Shown here: positions 1 to 9,676 of the stretch, in pieces
Layout: each line of letters opens with the position of its first letter
Position numbering within the stretch: the stretch's first letter is position 1
Source: an uncultured Candidatus Melainabacteria bacterium
GTDB taxonomy: Bacteria; Cyanobacteriota; Vampirovibrionia; Gastranaerophilales; Gastranaerophilaceae
DNA: 64,000 nucleotides
Direction: 5' to 3'
NCBI GenBank assembly: GCA_932182025.1
Contig: CAKNXK010000023.1
Coordinates: forward strand, 186,001 to 250,000
Program-made: the position numbers and the translations under genes
Notes under the pieces: model-generated
The model's input: only the letters and a program-made list of their open reading frames with translations
Told to the model about the DNA's origin: nothing
Databases searched by the model: none

Positions 1-2
1 AC

Positions 3-1493
3 TCCGATTACCACGGATGGGGCGGACAATACTCATCTGATATGTTAAACACACTGTTTGATAAATATGCATTTGATATTTATAAAAATGCTGAAACTGG
101 ATTTACAACAACTATTACAGATGAAGATGGAGACCGCAGAGAAGTTCCTATTGAGTCATTAAGCAAAGTACTAACTATCGATGGAACCGTAAATATGGCT
201 AATATGGGTATGGCTTTGGCTACAAAAGTTAAACCTGTTTCTCCGACTTATGCAACAGAAATTGCAACTGATGAAGAAAGAGGAAAAGCCCTAACTCATA
301 TTGCTCAAAGAAGATTAGCCGCTGGAACAATGGAAGGTCAATCAAACGGTTGGGACAGATCCGTAAATGAACTTAGCGCTTCAAAAATCGGCGGATTTAA
401 TGGTATGTTAAACAAAGACAAATTAGATATATTCAAATACAAAATTGATAATATTGAAGGTCTTACTGATGAACAAAGAAAAAGAGTTGTTCAAGTAATG
501 CAAACATCATTGAACACAAATAACTTTGCTGTAATCATTGAAAACTTGCGCAAACTTGATATACCTCAAGTAACTGAGACTCTTACCAAGCTTAAAGAAC
601 AAGGCATAACAGAATTACGCACCCTAAAACCTGCTACAGCAGATATGGAAATGGATTCTATTATGGAAGCAAGAAGCCACAATAAGAGAATGCTGTTTGA
701 ACTTATAAACGAAATGATTAATTTCAATAAAGCAGAAGGAAAAGAAATCTTTAACCTTAAAGAATACGGACTAACAGACTTATCAGACATTGATGTTAAT
801 AAGCTTGATGAAGTACCTTTCTATAATATGGGTGTAAGATTTGTTAGCCAAAAAGGTGTAGAAATCGCAACAGGCGCCTGGGAAAATATATTAAGAGACT
901 GGGACAAATTATACCCTGGAAAACCTCGTCCAATTGTAGCAATTGGCGGTGTTGATGCGGAAGGCGGTAAACATAGAGCTAACGTTACAGGCATGAAACA
1001 AAGACTTGGAGATTTGGGACGCCACGTACTGCAAATGGATGGATTTACACCAAATCCTATCTGGATGGCAGGATCAGACTGGACAATGAGACCTTCATTC
1101 TTTGAACCGGATGGAGACAAATGGGAATCTCTATACAAAGGTACTCCTGCTGTTCTTACAAGAACAGGCGGTCACGTAGACTCTGTACAAGACGGTTTCA
1201 ACGGCATTCTGACCGGCAGAACAATGAAAGAAATCCGTGAACAAGGCGGCAATTTGACTCAGGAACTAATCAAAGATTACACAGAAGCTCTAAAACGTAC
1301 ATTAGATGCATTCTACGGTATAGGTGAAGGAACAACTCAACGTCAATATGTAGATAATGCTATCCACGGCAACCAAAGCTGGGTAATAAAAAACAAAGAT
1401 GGAAATATTGTTGAATGTCCAGCTGTTGGTCACTTAAGAGATTTAGGCTTTAACTTATCTGAATTCGACCAAATTGCAGAAACAGTAAAATAA
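3..1493 (+). CDS. Glycogen/starch synthase-like GT5 glycosyltransferase, 5'-partial
   Basis: The reading frame is open to the left edge, so the true start lies upstream; the first ATG in view is at 42. The visible part aligns by eye with the middle and C-terminal Rossmann domains of ADP-glucose glycogen synthases. It has a VSPTYA segment (family: TTVSPTYA), an NGWDRSV segment in place of NGID, an FVSQKG segment (family: RLxxQKG) and near the end FFEPDG...GTPAVLTRTGG, matching the FEPCGL...GTIPIVRxTGG nucleotide-sugar loop. A helical insertion of over 100 residues separates NGWD from FVSQKG, which is unusual. The Cys of FEPCG is Asp here. It probably elongates a glucan in the cytoplasm; the acceptor and donor are uncertain because the N-terminal KxGG region is not visible. 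Confidence 0.7.
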   Translation, partial: SDYHGWGGQYSSDMLNTLFDKYAFDIYKNAETGFTTTITDEDGDRREVPIESLSKVLTIDGTVNMANMGMALATKVKPVSPTYATEIATDEERGKALTHIAQRRLAAGTMEGQSNGWDRSVNELSASKIGGFNGMLNKDKLDIFKYKIDNIEGLTDEQRKRVVQVMQTSLNTNNFAVIIENLRKLDIPQVTETLTKLKEQGITELRTLKPATADMEMDSIMEARSHNKRMLFELINEMINFNKAEGKEIFNLKEYGLTDLSDIDVNKLDEVPFYNMGVRFVSQKGVEIATGAWENILRDWDKLYPGKPRPIVAIGGVDAEGGKHRANVTGMKQRLGDLGRHVLQMDGFTPNPIWMAGSDWTMRPSFFEPDGDKWESLYKGTPAVLTRTGGHVDSVQDGFNGILTGRTMKEIREQGGNLTQELIKDYTEALKRTLDAFYGIGEGTTQRQYVDNAIHGNQSWVIKNKDGNIVECPAVGHLRDLGFNLSEFDQIAETVK

Positions 1494-1511
1494 TTATTAC
1501 AATTTCTTAAC

Positions 1512-1552
1512 AAAAAAGTCCGATAAAAAGCAATTTTTATCGGACTTTTTTC
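1512..1552 (+). terminator. Rho-independent terminator of the GT5 gene
   Basis: A long perfect stem (AAAAAGTCCGATAAAAA with its complement) closes a 4-5 nt loop and ends in a run of six T. It lies 20 bases after the GT5 stop codon. Confidence 0.9.
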
Positions 1553-1590
1553 TTTATATATATAAGGTTAGAAATTAGGTTAGGTTTATT

Positions 1591-2217
1591 ATGATTAACA
1601 ACATTGCAAGTGTTGACACTTCGCTCTCGCAGCGAAATGTCGTCAAGGCAACGCAATCTCGTATGAGTTTTGCAATGCCTCCGATTTTGAGTTTTAAAAC
1701 TCCTTTTATCAAGGAGAAGGCAACCTTACGGGTTAAGAAATTTAAGCGTGGAGACAATATTGCAATTGTCGGTGATATTGATGATAATTATGTCGATATA
1801 ATTGAAGAAGATTTTGATGACGGAGGCGGGAACGGCTCTGCATATAATTTCTTTCAGCTATCACCGCCCAAAAGAAAAATGAAATATCTGAAAAATTGTT
1901 ATGTCATAGATTATATTCAATCGCCCAAATCAAGGTGCGGATTAGGAACGGAGGCAATAAAACAACTTGCCGAAAAAGCCATGTTTGACAATATTGCAGA
2001 CGGGAGAATTGTCACGTTCTCCTCACCCGTCTGGAAAGAATCGTCGCCCGCCTTATTTTTCTATAAGCTTGGATTTAGGTTTATGGAAAAAGGTGCAAAC
2101 GAATATATGGAGGACTGCTTAATCAAAAAAGTACCGGATATCCCGCCGCAGACGGGAATGATGTATCTTCCAAAAGCCAATCTGCATAAACTTTTAAGAT
2201 ATGGAGACTTATTCTAA
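1591..2217 (+). CDS. GNAT-like acetyltransferase domain protein
   Basis: This 208-residue protein has a C-terminal half with the outline of a GNAT N-acetyltransferase. The segment CGLGTEAIKQLAEKA fits motif A (R/Q-x-x-G-x-G/A then a helix), followed by a strand (VTFSSPV) and FFYKLGFRFME, which resembles the usual A-x-x-F-Y-x-x-x-G-F ending. The first 60 residues are low in complexity and include MPPILSFKTPF, like the leader segments of other proteins in this window. An acidic stretch (EEDFDDGG) lies before the domain. Substrate unknown. The next small gene starts 5 bases downstream, so the two are probably co-transcribed. Confidence 0.55.
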   Translation: MINNIASVDTSLSQRNVVKATQSRMSFAMPPILSFKTPFIKEKATLRVKKFKRGDNIAIVGDIDDNYVDIIEEDFDDGGGNGSAYNFFQLSPPKRKMKYLKNCYVIDYIQSPKSRCGLGTEAIKQLAEKAMFDNIADGRIVTFSSPVWKESSPALFFYKLGFRFMEKGANEYMEDCLIKKVPDIPPQTGMMYLPKANLHKLLRYGDLF

Positions 2218-2221
2218 ATAA

Positions 2222-2482
2222 ATGAGTGAACTAATCCTAAATCAACATTATTCATCTAACCCCAAGGCAGAGCGTCCAAAGCGCACTGTTGCTATAGCGC
2301 CTGACAATCTGCCTTCTTATTCTCTTTGCCGTGATGAAGATATGAATAAGAAAATGAGAGCTTTAAACAATGATATTTATCAAGACTCTAAGCGTGAAAA
2401 GCATAAAAGTGAAAAAACTTTTTTGAAATGGTTTGGAGGATTAGTTGCTCTAGTAATTGCTATTAGATTTATAAAATCTTAA
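2222..2482 (+). CDS. Small tail-anchored membrane protein, unknown
   Basis: An 86-residue protein with a charged, lysine-rich body and one hydrophobic segment at the C-terminus (WFGGLVALVIAIRFI), so it is probably a tail-anchored inner-membrane protein. It starts 5 bases after the GNAT-like gene and likely shares its mRNA. I recognise no family. It is unlikely to be a chance frame because of its spacing and composition. Confidence 0.55.
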   Translation: MSELILNQHYSSNPKAERPKRTVAIAPDNLPSYSLCRDEDMNKKMRALNNDIYQDSKREKHKSEKTFLKWFGGLVALVIAIRFIKS

Positions 2483-2501
2483 TAAGCAATTTTTAAATTT
2501 A

Positions 2502-2510
2502 TGCTAAAAT
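2502..2510 (+). promoter_or_regulatory. Extended -10 promoter element for glmS
   Basis: TGCTAAAAT fits an extended -10 (TGnTATAAT). It sits 33 bases before the glmS start, with a GAGAGG ribosome-binding site between. No convincing -35 is visible. The leader is far too short for a glmS ribozyme. Confidence 0.4.
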
Positions 2511-2542
2511 AAGATTATAAAAGTTTTAGAGAGGTATTAAGT

Positions 2543-4378
2543 ATGTGCGGAATTGTTGGATATATTGGGAGTAAATCAGCAGTTGATATTCTTTTAGATG
2601 GTCTGACAAACTTGGAATATAGAGGCTACGACTCAGCAGGTGTTGCTGTTAACGTAGAAGGACAAGTTGAATTATACAAAGCAGAAGGCAAACTTCAAAA
2701 CCTAAAAGATGTTGTTGAAGCTAAAAAGAACCACATTAATAAATCAACAATCGGCATTGGACATATCCGCTGGGCAACACACGGTGCTCCAACTACTGCT
2801 AATGCTCACCCGCATTCTTGTAATTGCGGTAAAGTTGCAATTGTTCATAACGGTATTATTGAAAACTACAAAGAGCTTAGAGAAAAACTTGAAAAACAAG
2901 GCTGCACCTTCCGTTCTCAAACCGACACTGAAACTGTTGCACACTTAGTTGCAACAAAATACGCTCAAACTAAAGACTTAACAGACGCGGTAAGACTTGC
3001 AGCAAAAGAACTTGAAGGTGCTTACGCGTTATGTGTAATTCATCAAGATTTACCAAACACTCTTGTTGCAACAAGAAGAAATGCTCCGCTTTTGGTTGGT
3101 ATTGGAGAAGGTGAATACTATGTAGCATCTGACGTTCCGGCTATTATTTCTTATACTAAAAAAGCAATGTATCTGGATGATAATCAGATTGTCACTTTAA
3201 CTCCTGATTCAATGAAATTAATTGACAGTGAAAAAAATCCTGTATCTCAAAAAATTGAAACACTTCCTTGGGAACCTGTTGCGTTAAGCAAAATGGGTTA
3301 TAAACACTTTATGCTTAAAGAAATCCACGAACAGCCTGATGTTGTGAGAAACGTACTTTCAGGAAAACTTAAAGCAATCGATGAGCCAATTAAATTAAAT
3401 GAAGTAACTTTAGACAAAGATAAATTAAAAGATTTAAACAGAATTCAAATCGTTGCTTGCGGAACTTCATTACACGCTGCAATGATTGGTAAATATATTA
3501 TTGAAGATTTATGCGGAATTGCCGTTGATGTAGAACCATCAAGCGAATATATTTACAGAAAAACTATTACTGATAAAAACACTCTTGTAATCGGGGTTTC
3601 TCAATCAGGTGAAACCGCTGATACAATCACAGCTGTTAGACAGGCTAAGAAATGCGGTTCTCACATCTTAATCGTAACTAACAGACCTGATTCAACTATG
3701 GCGCGCGAAGCTGACAGTTTAGTTCCTGTTAACGCAGGTATAGAAGTATCTGTTGCTGCTACTAAATCATATATGGCACAGGTTATTTCGTTCTATCTTT
3801 TAGCTATCTATATGGCAGAAGTTAAGGGTGTTGAGAATTTATCTAATCTTAAACACGAACTTGTGGTATTGCCTCAAAAGATTGAAAAAGTTCTTGCTCA
3901 CAAAGAAGATATTCAATCTTGTGCTAAGAAGTTTTCATCAGCTAAAGACTTTATCTTTATCGCTCGAGGAATTAACTTCCCAACAGCATTAGAAGGCGCT
4001 TTAAAACTAAAAGAAATCAGCTATATTAATGCTACAGGATACACAGCAGGTGAACTTAAACACGGACCGATTGCAATGCTAGATGAGTCCATGCCGGTGC
4101 TTTCAATCTTGATGTCAGGAAAAGTTTATGACAAAATTCTTTCAAATTCTGAAGAAGCAAAAGCTAGAAACGCAAGAATGATTGCACTTACAGACTCAAC
4201 TGATAAAAAATTGAATGATTTGTTTGAAAGTATAATCAGGGTTCCTGAAATTAATGAAATGTTATCACCTGCGTTAGCAATTGTACCATTACAATTGTTA
4301 GCATATTATATTGCAGAATTTTTAGGAAAAGATGTTGACCAGCCTAGAAATTTGGCAAAATCAGTAACCGTAGAATAA
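2543..4378 (+). CDS. glmS: Glutamine-fructose-6-phosphate aminotransferase (isomerizing)
   Basis: GlmS makes glucosamine-6-phosphate from fructose-6-phosphate and glutamine, the first step to UDP-GlcNAc for peptidoglycan and lipopolysaccharide. The protein starts MCGIVGYIG, giving the N-terminal nucleophile Cys after Met removal. It keeps the class II glutaminase signatures (RGYDSAG, HIRWATHG, HNGIIENY). Two SIS sugar-isomerase domains follow (CGTSLHAA and SQSGETADT in the first, GRG-like ARGINFPTALEGALKLKE in the second), and it ends LAKSVTVE as the family does. Length 611 is normal. A GAGAGG site precedes the ATG. Small genes follow at 15 bases, suggesting an operon reaching ahcY. Confidence 0.97.
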   Translation: MCGIVGYIGSKSAVDILLDGLTNLEYRGYDSAGVAVNVEGQVELYKAEGKLQNLKDVVEAKKNHINKSTIGIGHIRWATHGAPTTANAHPHSCNCGKVAIVHNGIIENYKELREKLEKQGCTFRSQTDTETVAHLVATKYAQTKDLTDAVRLAAKELEGAYALCVIHQDLPNTLVATRRNAPLLVGIGEGEYYVASDVPAIISYTKKAMYLDDNQIVTLTPDSMKLIDSEKNPVSQKIETLPWEPVALSKMGYKHFMLKEIHEQPDVVRNVLSGKLKAIDEPIKLNEVTLDKDKLKDLNRIQIVACGTSLHAAMIGKYIIEDLCGIAVDVEPSSEYIYRKTITDKNTLVIGVSQSGETADTITAVRQAKKCGSHILIVTNRPDSTMAREADSLVPVNAGIEVSVAATKSYMAQVISFYLLAIYMAEVKGVENLSNLKHELVVLPQKIEKVLAHKEDIQSCAKKFSSAKDFIFIARGINFPTALEGALKLKEISYINATGYTAGELKHGPIAMLDESMPVLSILMSGKVYDKILSNSEEAKARNARMIALTDSTDKKLNDLFESIIRVPEINEMLSPALAIVPLQLLAYYIAEFLGKDVDQPRNLAKSVTVE

Positions 4379-4392
4379 AAAGGAAGCTAACA

Positions 4393-4664
4393 ATGACAAC
4401 TGTACAAAAAATCAGCCTTACTTCAGCAGAAATGAAACAGAATAGAATTGATACTCTGGGTTATGCAGTAAATAATGAACATGGTTATTTAAAAGATTTA
4501 AATGAATTTGATTTAACTAAAGGCGCTATTGTAGAAGAATTTGTAACTGCAGGATTTATAAAAACAGGATACACAAGAACCAAAAGAACTTTTGGTATTA
4601 CTAAACTCGGCAAACAATATTTTGAAGAAATTCAATGGGGAAAACTACTTAAAAGAGCATTAGA

Positions 4665-4674
<10 letters not shown>
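4393..4674 (+). CDS. Small protein of unknown function, possibly winged helix
   Basis: A 93-residue soluble protein, 14 bases after glmS, with AGGAAG as ribosome-binding site. The C-terminal half (GFIKTGYTRTKRTFGITKLGKQYFEE) looks like the recognition helix plus wing of a winged-helix fold, in which a basic strand is followed by 'IT-x-x-G-x-x-Y'; this is only a resemblance. The stop codon overlaps the start of the following 54-residue gene by 10 bases, so translation may be coupled. No family recognised. Confidence 0.5.
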
Positions 4675-6106
<1,432 letters not shown>

Positions 6107-6111
6107 TTATT

Positions 6112-6143
6112 AAAAAAGGAGGTTTAAAAACCTCCTTTTTTTA
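6112..6143. terminator. Bidirectional terminator between ahcY and the DUF721 gene
   Basis: AAAAAAGGAGG pairs with CCTCCTTTTTT around an 8-base loop. It has A and T runs on the two sides, so it can stop transcription from both converging genes. Confidence 0.85.
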
Positions 6144-6479
6144 ATCCTCTATAACCATCTGCCATTTTTTTGCATCAAATCTCAAATCAGTAATTCTCAT
6201 TTTCATACTCTTAGCAAATGGTTCGAATTTTTTAATCAACATAATCTTATGCAGCGATAATTCTTGAGCAACAATCGGATTTTCACACGCTACAACCATT
6301 ATTCCACCTGGAAGCATACTGTATGGTTTTGAGCGCTTTTTTAGTTTGGATGGTAAAATATTATCCCAAAAATTATACATATTTGTTCTTGTTATAGCTT
6401 TTTTCAGCTGAGGATTATCCATCATTTTAGAAATGACGTCTTCCACTCCTTCAAAATCTGTATAAAGAACCTTAGCCAT
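6141..6479 (-). CDS. DUF721 (DciA-like) protein
   Basis: A 112-residue protein read toward ahcY. It looks like the DUF721 domain: a helical start with a KAITRTNMYNFWDNI segment, then LKKRSKPYSMLPGGIMVVACENPIVAQEL and KKFEPFAKSMKMRITDLRFD. In the family the corresponding order is 'W..iVG..ia.hs.P...k.g.L.v.v.s..waqeL', ending in an 'i..l.iRv'. DUF721 includes DciA, the loader or operator of the replicative DnaB helicase in most bacteria. Whether this copy serves that role is inference. It is a single-gene unit. Confidence 0.7.
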   Translation of the reverse strand: MAKVLYTDFEGVEDVISKMMDNPQLKKAITRTNMYNFWDNILPSKLKKRSKPYSMLPGGIMVVACENPIVAQELSLHKIMLIKKFEPFAKSMKMRITDLRFDAKKWQMVIED

Positions 6480-6614
6480 TTTTTATAACCTTCGGACGGA
6501 ACACATTCTCCTTAACTACTAAATCCAAGACCGATACCAAGTGTTCCTTTGGAACGGACTACCAGCCGGTTCAAGCAGACTGGTTTTCTAACTCCACAAT
6601 TACTAATTTTGTGT

Positions 6615-6620
6615 TATCAT
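6615..6620 (+). promoter_or_regulatory. -10 hexamer abutting the phosphoesterase start (leaderless mRNA?)
   Basis: TATCAT with a TG two bases upstream ends 7 bases before the ATG at 6627, so transcription would begin at or next to the start codon. No Shine-Dalgarno sequence is seen before that ATG. The 6480-6614 stretch otherwise holds only small hairpins such as GTTCC-TTT-GGAAC at 6544-6556. Confidence 0.35.
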
Positions 6621-6626
6621 AGTTCT

Positions 6627-7574
6627 ATGAAATGTAACTTAGATGATATCATAAAGAGCTCGAAAAAGATACTTTTATTAAGCCATGTTAACCCTGACGG
6701 TGACACTCTTGGTTCAATGTGCGCAATGTATTCTATGATTTATAACAGGTTTAAAATAAAAGCAGATATGTCTGTTGTATCAAACATACCTTTTAACTAC
6801 ACATTTTTGCCTAATATAAATCTCGCTCAAAGATATTACGACCAATCACTTGTTTACGACTTGGTTATAACTCTTGATGTGGCTGCAATTGATAGAGTTC
6901 GTGATGCAAAAATCTTTTTTGATAAAGCTAAATGCACCGTAAACATTGACCACCATAAAACCAATCCCGGTTTTGGAGATTATCAGTTAATAGACCCCGA
7001 TGCAAGTTCTTGCGGAGAGGTTTTGTATGATTATTTCAAAGAAAATAACTGGGAAATAACCTCTGATGCTGCTAAATGTTTATACACAGCAATTATGACC
7101 GATACAGGAAACTTTCGTTTTGAAAACACAAACGCAAAAGTTTTCAGAGCAGTTGCTGATTTGGTAGAAAAAGGAGCAAATCCTACTGTTTTATACAAAA
7201 AATGTTATGAAACAAAAACAAAAAACTTTGTAATGTTCCAAAATTATTGTGTAAATAAAGCCGAATTTTTGAACGACAATAAAATAGCTTTTACAACCGT
7301 TTACAAAAAAGATTTAGAAAAATTCCAGGCAGGAGATGACTACACTGACGGAATAGCAGAAACTTTGAGAGCTATTGAATCAACTGAAGTTGCATTTGTC
7401 GTTAAAGAAGTTGACTCAAAAACCACTAAAGTATCAATGCGAAGCAAAAAACTTGATGTAGCGCAAATTTGCTCGACCTTCGGAGGCGGGGGACATACTT
7501 TTGCTGCAGGATGTACAATAAAAACTTCTATTAAAGATTCTGTCGAAAAATTATTAAGAGAGATTAATCTGTGA
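6627..7574 (+). CDS. nrnA: DHH/DHHA1 phosphoesterase (NrnA-type oligoribonuclease / pAp phosphatase)
   Basis: Members degrade short RNA oligomers and dephosphorylate 3',5'-adenosine bisphosphate in the cytoplasm, and some cleave linear cyclic-dinucleotide products. The protein starts with the family opening (IIKSSKKILLLSHVNPDGDTLGS) carrying the first metal motif (HVNPDGD). It has an intermediate Asp (TLDVAAIDR), the DHH motif (IDHHKTNPGFGD), a TDTGNFRF segment and the C-terminal DHHA1 glycine-rich GGGGHTFAAG. The frame stays open upstream to 6549, but conservation and the normal start of the family favour ATG 6627, giving 315 residues. The next gene's GTG overlaps the TGA stop. Confidence 0.85.
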   Translation: MKCNLDDIIKSSKKILLLSHVNPDGDTLGSMCAMYSMIYNRFKIKADMSVVSNIPFNYTFLPNINLAQRYYDQSLVYDLVITLDVAAIDRVRDAKIFFDKAKCTVNIDHHKTNPGFGDYQLIDPDASSCGEVLYDYFKENNWEITSDAAKCLYTAIMTDTGNFRFENTNAKVFRAVADLVEKGANPTVLYKKCYETKTKNFVMFQNYCVNKAEFLNDNKIAFTTVYKKDLEKFQAGDDYTDGIAETLRAIESTEVAFVVKEVDSKTTKVSMRSKKLDVAQICSTFGGGGHTFAAGCTIKTSIKDSVEKLLREINL

Positions 7575-8452
7575 ACTTTAAAAATAAATTCAAAACATTA
7601 AAAAATATCATAGACTCCGTTGTTGAAAACGATTTTTTTGGAATGGCATCCGAAATGGGATTTATGCTTTGTATTGGAATATTTCCTTTCATATTATTTT
7701 TAACCGCAATCTTCGGATTTATTGGTAAAAATTCTTTTATGGGACCAATCTTTATATTTATGCATAATATTATGCCGACTGATGTTATTAATCTAATAAA
7801 TACCGTTCTTGACGAAGTTTTCTTCTTTAAACGAAGCGGATTAATAGCTATTTTAGGCTTTTGTATTACACTATTTCTTTCAACCAATACAATTGCAATT
7901 GTCGCAAAAGGCTTAAACAGAGCGTATAAGGTAAAAGAAACCCGAAACTTCTTTTATTCAAGATTATTATCTTTAATAATGGTATTTGTTAATACTCTTG
8001 TTTTATTTTTAAGCATTACCTTAATCGTCTTTGGTAAAGTTATTATAAAATTCTTTGTAGCATACCTTGGAATGACAGAACATTTAGCTAATATTATGCT
8101 GTTTGTACGTTGGCCTATTGCATTCCTAACACTATTCTTGATGGCATATTTAAGTTACTATATATTACCGGATTTATCAGGGAATGAAAGGCTTAGACGC
8201 CACAGCGCACTGCCGGGGTCAATATTTTTCTGCATATCCTGGTTATTAGGTTCATGGTTATTTTCAGTTTATATTAACAACCTTCACACCTACAACTTTG
8301 TATATGGCACAATTGCAGGTTTTGCAGTTATGATGATGTGGCTATACTATACTTCAATCCTAATTCTTATTGGCGGAGAAATTAATTCTCAGTTATATGA
8401 AAAACTTGAACGCAAAGAAATTTTAATTGCAAAACGCGAAAGCAAAGGGTAA
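7571..8452 (+). CDS. YihY/BrkB family inner-membrane protein
   Basis: A 293-residue integral membrane protein with about six hydrophobic segments. The pattern fits the YihY/UPF0761 family, once wrongly called ribonuclease BN: an early 'A-x-E-M-G-F-M-L-x-I-G-I-F-P-F' helix, a middle RLLSLIMVFVNT helix, YLSYYILPD near the centre and a final helix pair with 'YGTIAGFAVMMMWLYYTSIL-x-L-x-G-x-E-I-N'. GTG at 7571 overlaps the upstream TGA (GTGA), indicating translational coupling with the nrnA gene. The precise role of the family is unsettled. Confidence 0.85.
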   Translation: MNFKNKFKTLKNIIDSVVENDFFGMASEMGFMLCIGIFPFILFLTAIFGFIGKNSFMGPIFIFMHNIMPTDVINLINTVLDEVFFFKRSGLIAILGFCITLFLSTNTIAIVAKGLNRAYKVKETRNFFYSRLLSLIMVFVNTLVLFLSITLIVFGKVIIKFFVAYLGMTEHLANIMLFVRWPIAFLTLFLMAYLSYYILPDLSGNERLRRHSALPGSIFFCISWLLGSWLFSVYINNLHTYNFVYGTIAGFAVMMMWLYYTSILILIGGEINSQLYEKLERKEILIAKRESKG

Positions 8453-8465
8453 AGAGGAGAAATAA

Positions 8466-9068
8466 ATGGATACTCAAGCTTTATATAAAATCGGTTATGG
8501 TCTTTATGTACTTACTGCAAATGAAAACGGTAAGGATAACGGATGTATAATTAATACTGTTATGCAAGTTACATCTGACCCTTGCAAAATAGAAATTGCT
8601 GTTAATAAAGCAAACTATACTTGTGAAATGATACAAAGAACAAAGAAATTTAATATTTCCATTTTAGATGAAGGCACTCCTTTTGATGTATTCAAAATCT
8701 TTGGATACCAGAGTGGACGCAATATTGATAAGTTTGCAGAGTTTTCAGATACAAAGCGTTCTCCTAATGGACTTTTATACATAACAAAAAATACAAATGC
8801 ATTTATGTCAGCTTATGTTAAACAAGAAATTGATTTAGACACACATATTTTATTTATAGCACAGCTTGTTGAAGCAGAAGTTTTATCAGAAAAGCCAACT
8901 GCAACATACGACTATTATCAAAGAAAAATTAAGCCTCAACCGGAAGAAACCCCTAAAAAAGGCTGGCGCTGCAAAATATGCGGGTTTATATATGAGCACG
9001 AAGAGTTACCTGCTGATTATATTTGCCCTATTTGTAAACACGGTGCTATTGATTTTGAGAAACTGTAA
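8466..9068 (+). CDS. Flavin reductase domain-rubredoxin fusion (high-molecular-weight rubredoxin)
   Basis: Residues 1 to about 155 form a flavin-reductase-like FMN-binding split barrel (opening ALYKIGYGLYVLTANENGKDNGCI, a typical 'G-x-Y-V-x-T' start). The last 45 residues are a rubredoxin with two Cys pairs, WRCKICGFIYEHE and YICPICKHG, that bind one iron. Such fusions pass electrons from NAD(P)H through FMN to the rubredoxin and on to flavodiiron proteins or peroxidases in oxygen and NO defence of anaerobes. The partner oxidase is not in the window. A GAGGAGA ribosome-binding site precedes the ATG. The gene ends 38 bases before tmRNA. Confidence 0.9.
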   Translation: MDTQALYKIGYGLYVLTANENGKDNGCIINTVMQVTSDPCKIEIAVNKANYTCEMIQRTKKFNISILDEGTPFDVFKIFGYQSGRNIDKFAEFSDTKRSPNGLLYITKNTNAFMSAYVKQEIDLDTHILFIAQLVEAEVLSEKPTATYDYYQRKIKPQPEETPKKGWRCKICGFIYEHEELPADYICPICKHGAIDFEKL

Positions 9069-9106
9069 GATTATAATAATCTTATGCACTTTGAAAAAGT
9101 TTATAT

Positions 9107-9501
9107 GGGGATGTACTGGTTTTGACGCTGTGATCGGTAAATCCGGGTTGCGAGTGCGGGCGCTGTTCCCGCTTATCAACGAGCAAATTAAATTAAACGC
9201 TAATAACGTTGTTTCAATGGCTGACTACAGAGCTGCAAAAGCTATCGCTGCTTAGTCTAGCGATTCGGCCCATCTAACCTGACCAGCTTGCCGTTAGGGG
9301 TGATGAATGTATGCAAGATGCAGTACGCAAATGATGGTATGCGTATTAAGTTTTTCCATTGGAGGTTAGGTTTCCGTAAAAAACCTTTGGACTAATTCAG
9401 GTTTTGTGACTTTCCATATTAGCCCAAGATAATAAGCCACTACACTCGTAGATATCAGTTTTTATCCACAATGGACGTGGGTTCGACTCCCACCATCTCC
9501 A
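9107..9501 (+). ncRNA. ssrA: tmRNA (transfer-messenger RNA)
   Basis: tmRNA rescues stalled ribosomes and tags the unfinished protein for degradation. The 5' end GGGGATG pairs with CATCTCC at the 3' end to form the acceptor stem, and the T-arm GGGTTCGACTCCC is at 9478-9492. The tag frame starts at GCT 9199 and ends TAG 9253-9255. It encodes ANNVVSMADYRAAKAIAA, 18 residues ending in the usual small-hydrophobic/Ala pattern. The ANNVV start resembles cyanobacterial tags. The CCA end is not encoded. The 3' end is the left border of the accessory region that follows. Confidence 0.95.
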
Positions 9502-9546
9502 TTTTTTAGTCCACAGGACAACAATTAAACCAAAATTTATACATTT

Positions 9547-9571
9547 AAAGCCCGCAATTAGCGGACTTTTT
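9547..9571 (+). terminator. Probable terminator after ssrA
   Basis: AAAG-C-CCGC pairs with GCGG-A-CTTT around a 5-base loop, followed by TTT. It has one C/A mismatch and lies about 45 bases past the tmRNA end. Confidence 0.5.
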
Positions 9572-9676
9572 AATAGTAAAAAACAAACAGAGAATTTATT
9601 TTATCAAAATTCTCTGCTTTTTAATGCTTATTTTTATTGAAATTCTCTGTTTGCAAGAGCCCTAGTCCAAAATAAA

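Noticed and set aside
2483..2542. glmS ribozyme upstream of glmS
   Set aside because: Only 60 bases separate glmS from the previous gene and the region contains an ordinary promoter and ribosome-binding site.
6480..6614. Structured RNA between the DUF721 gene and the phosphoesterase
   Set aside because: Small hairpins exist but no known riboswitch core or conserved pattern could be recognised.
8866..9255. A 129-codon frame running from the rubredoxin gene into tmRNA
   Set aside because: It is out of frame with the rubredoxin fusion and its C-terminal part is simply the tmRNA tag frame; the RNA explains the conservation.
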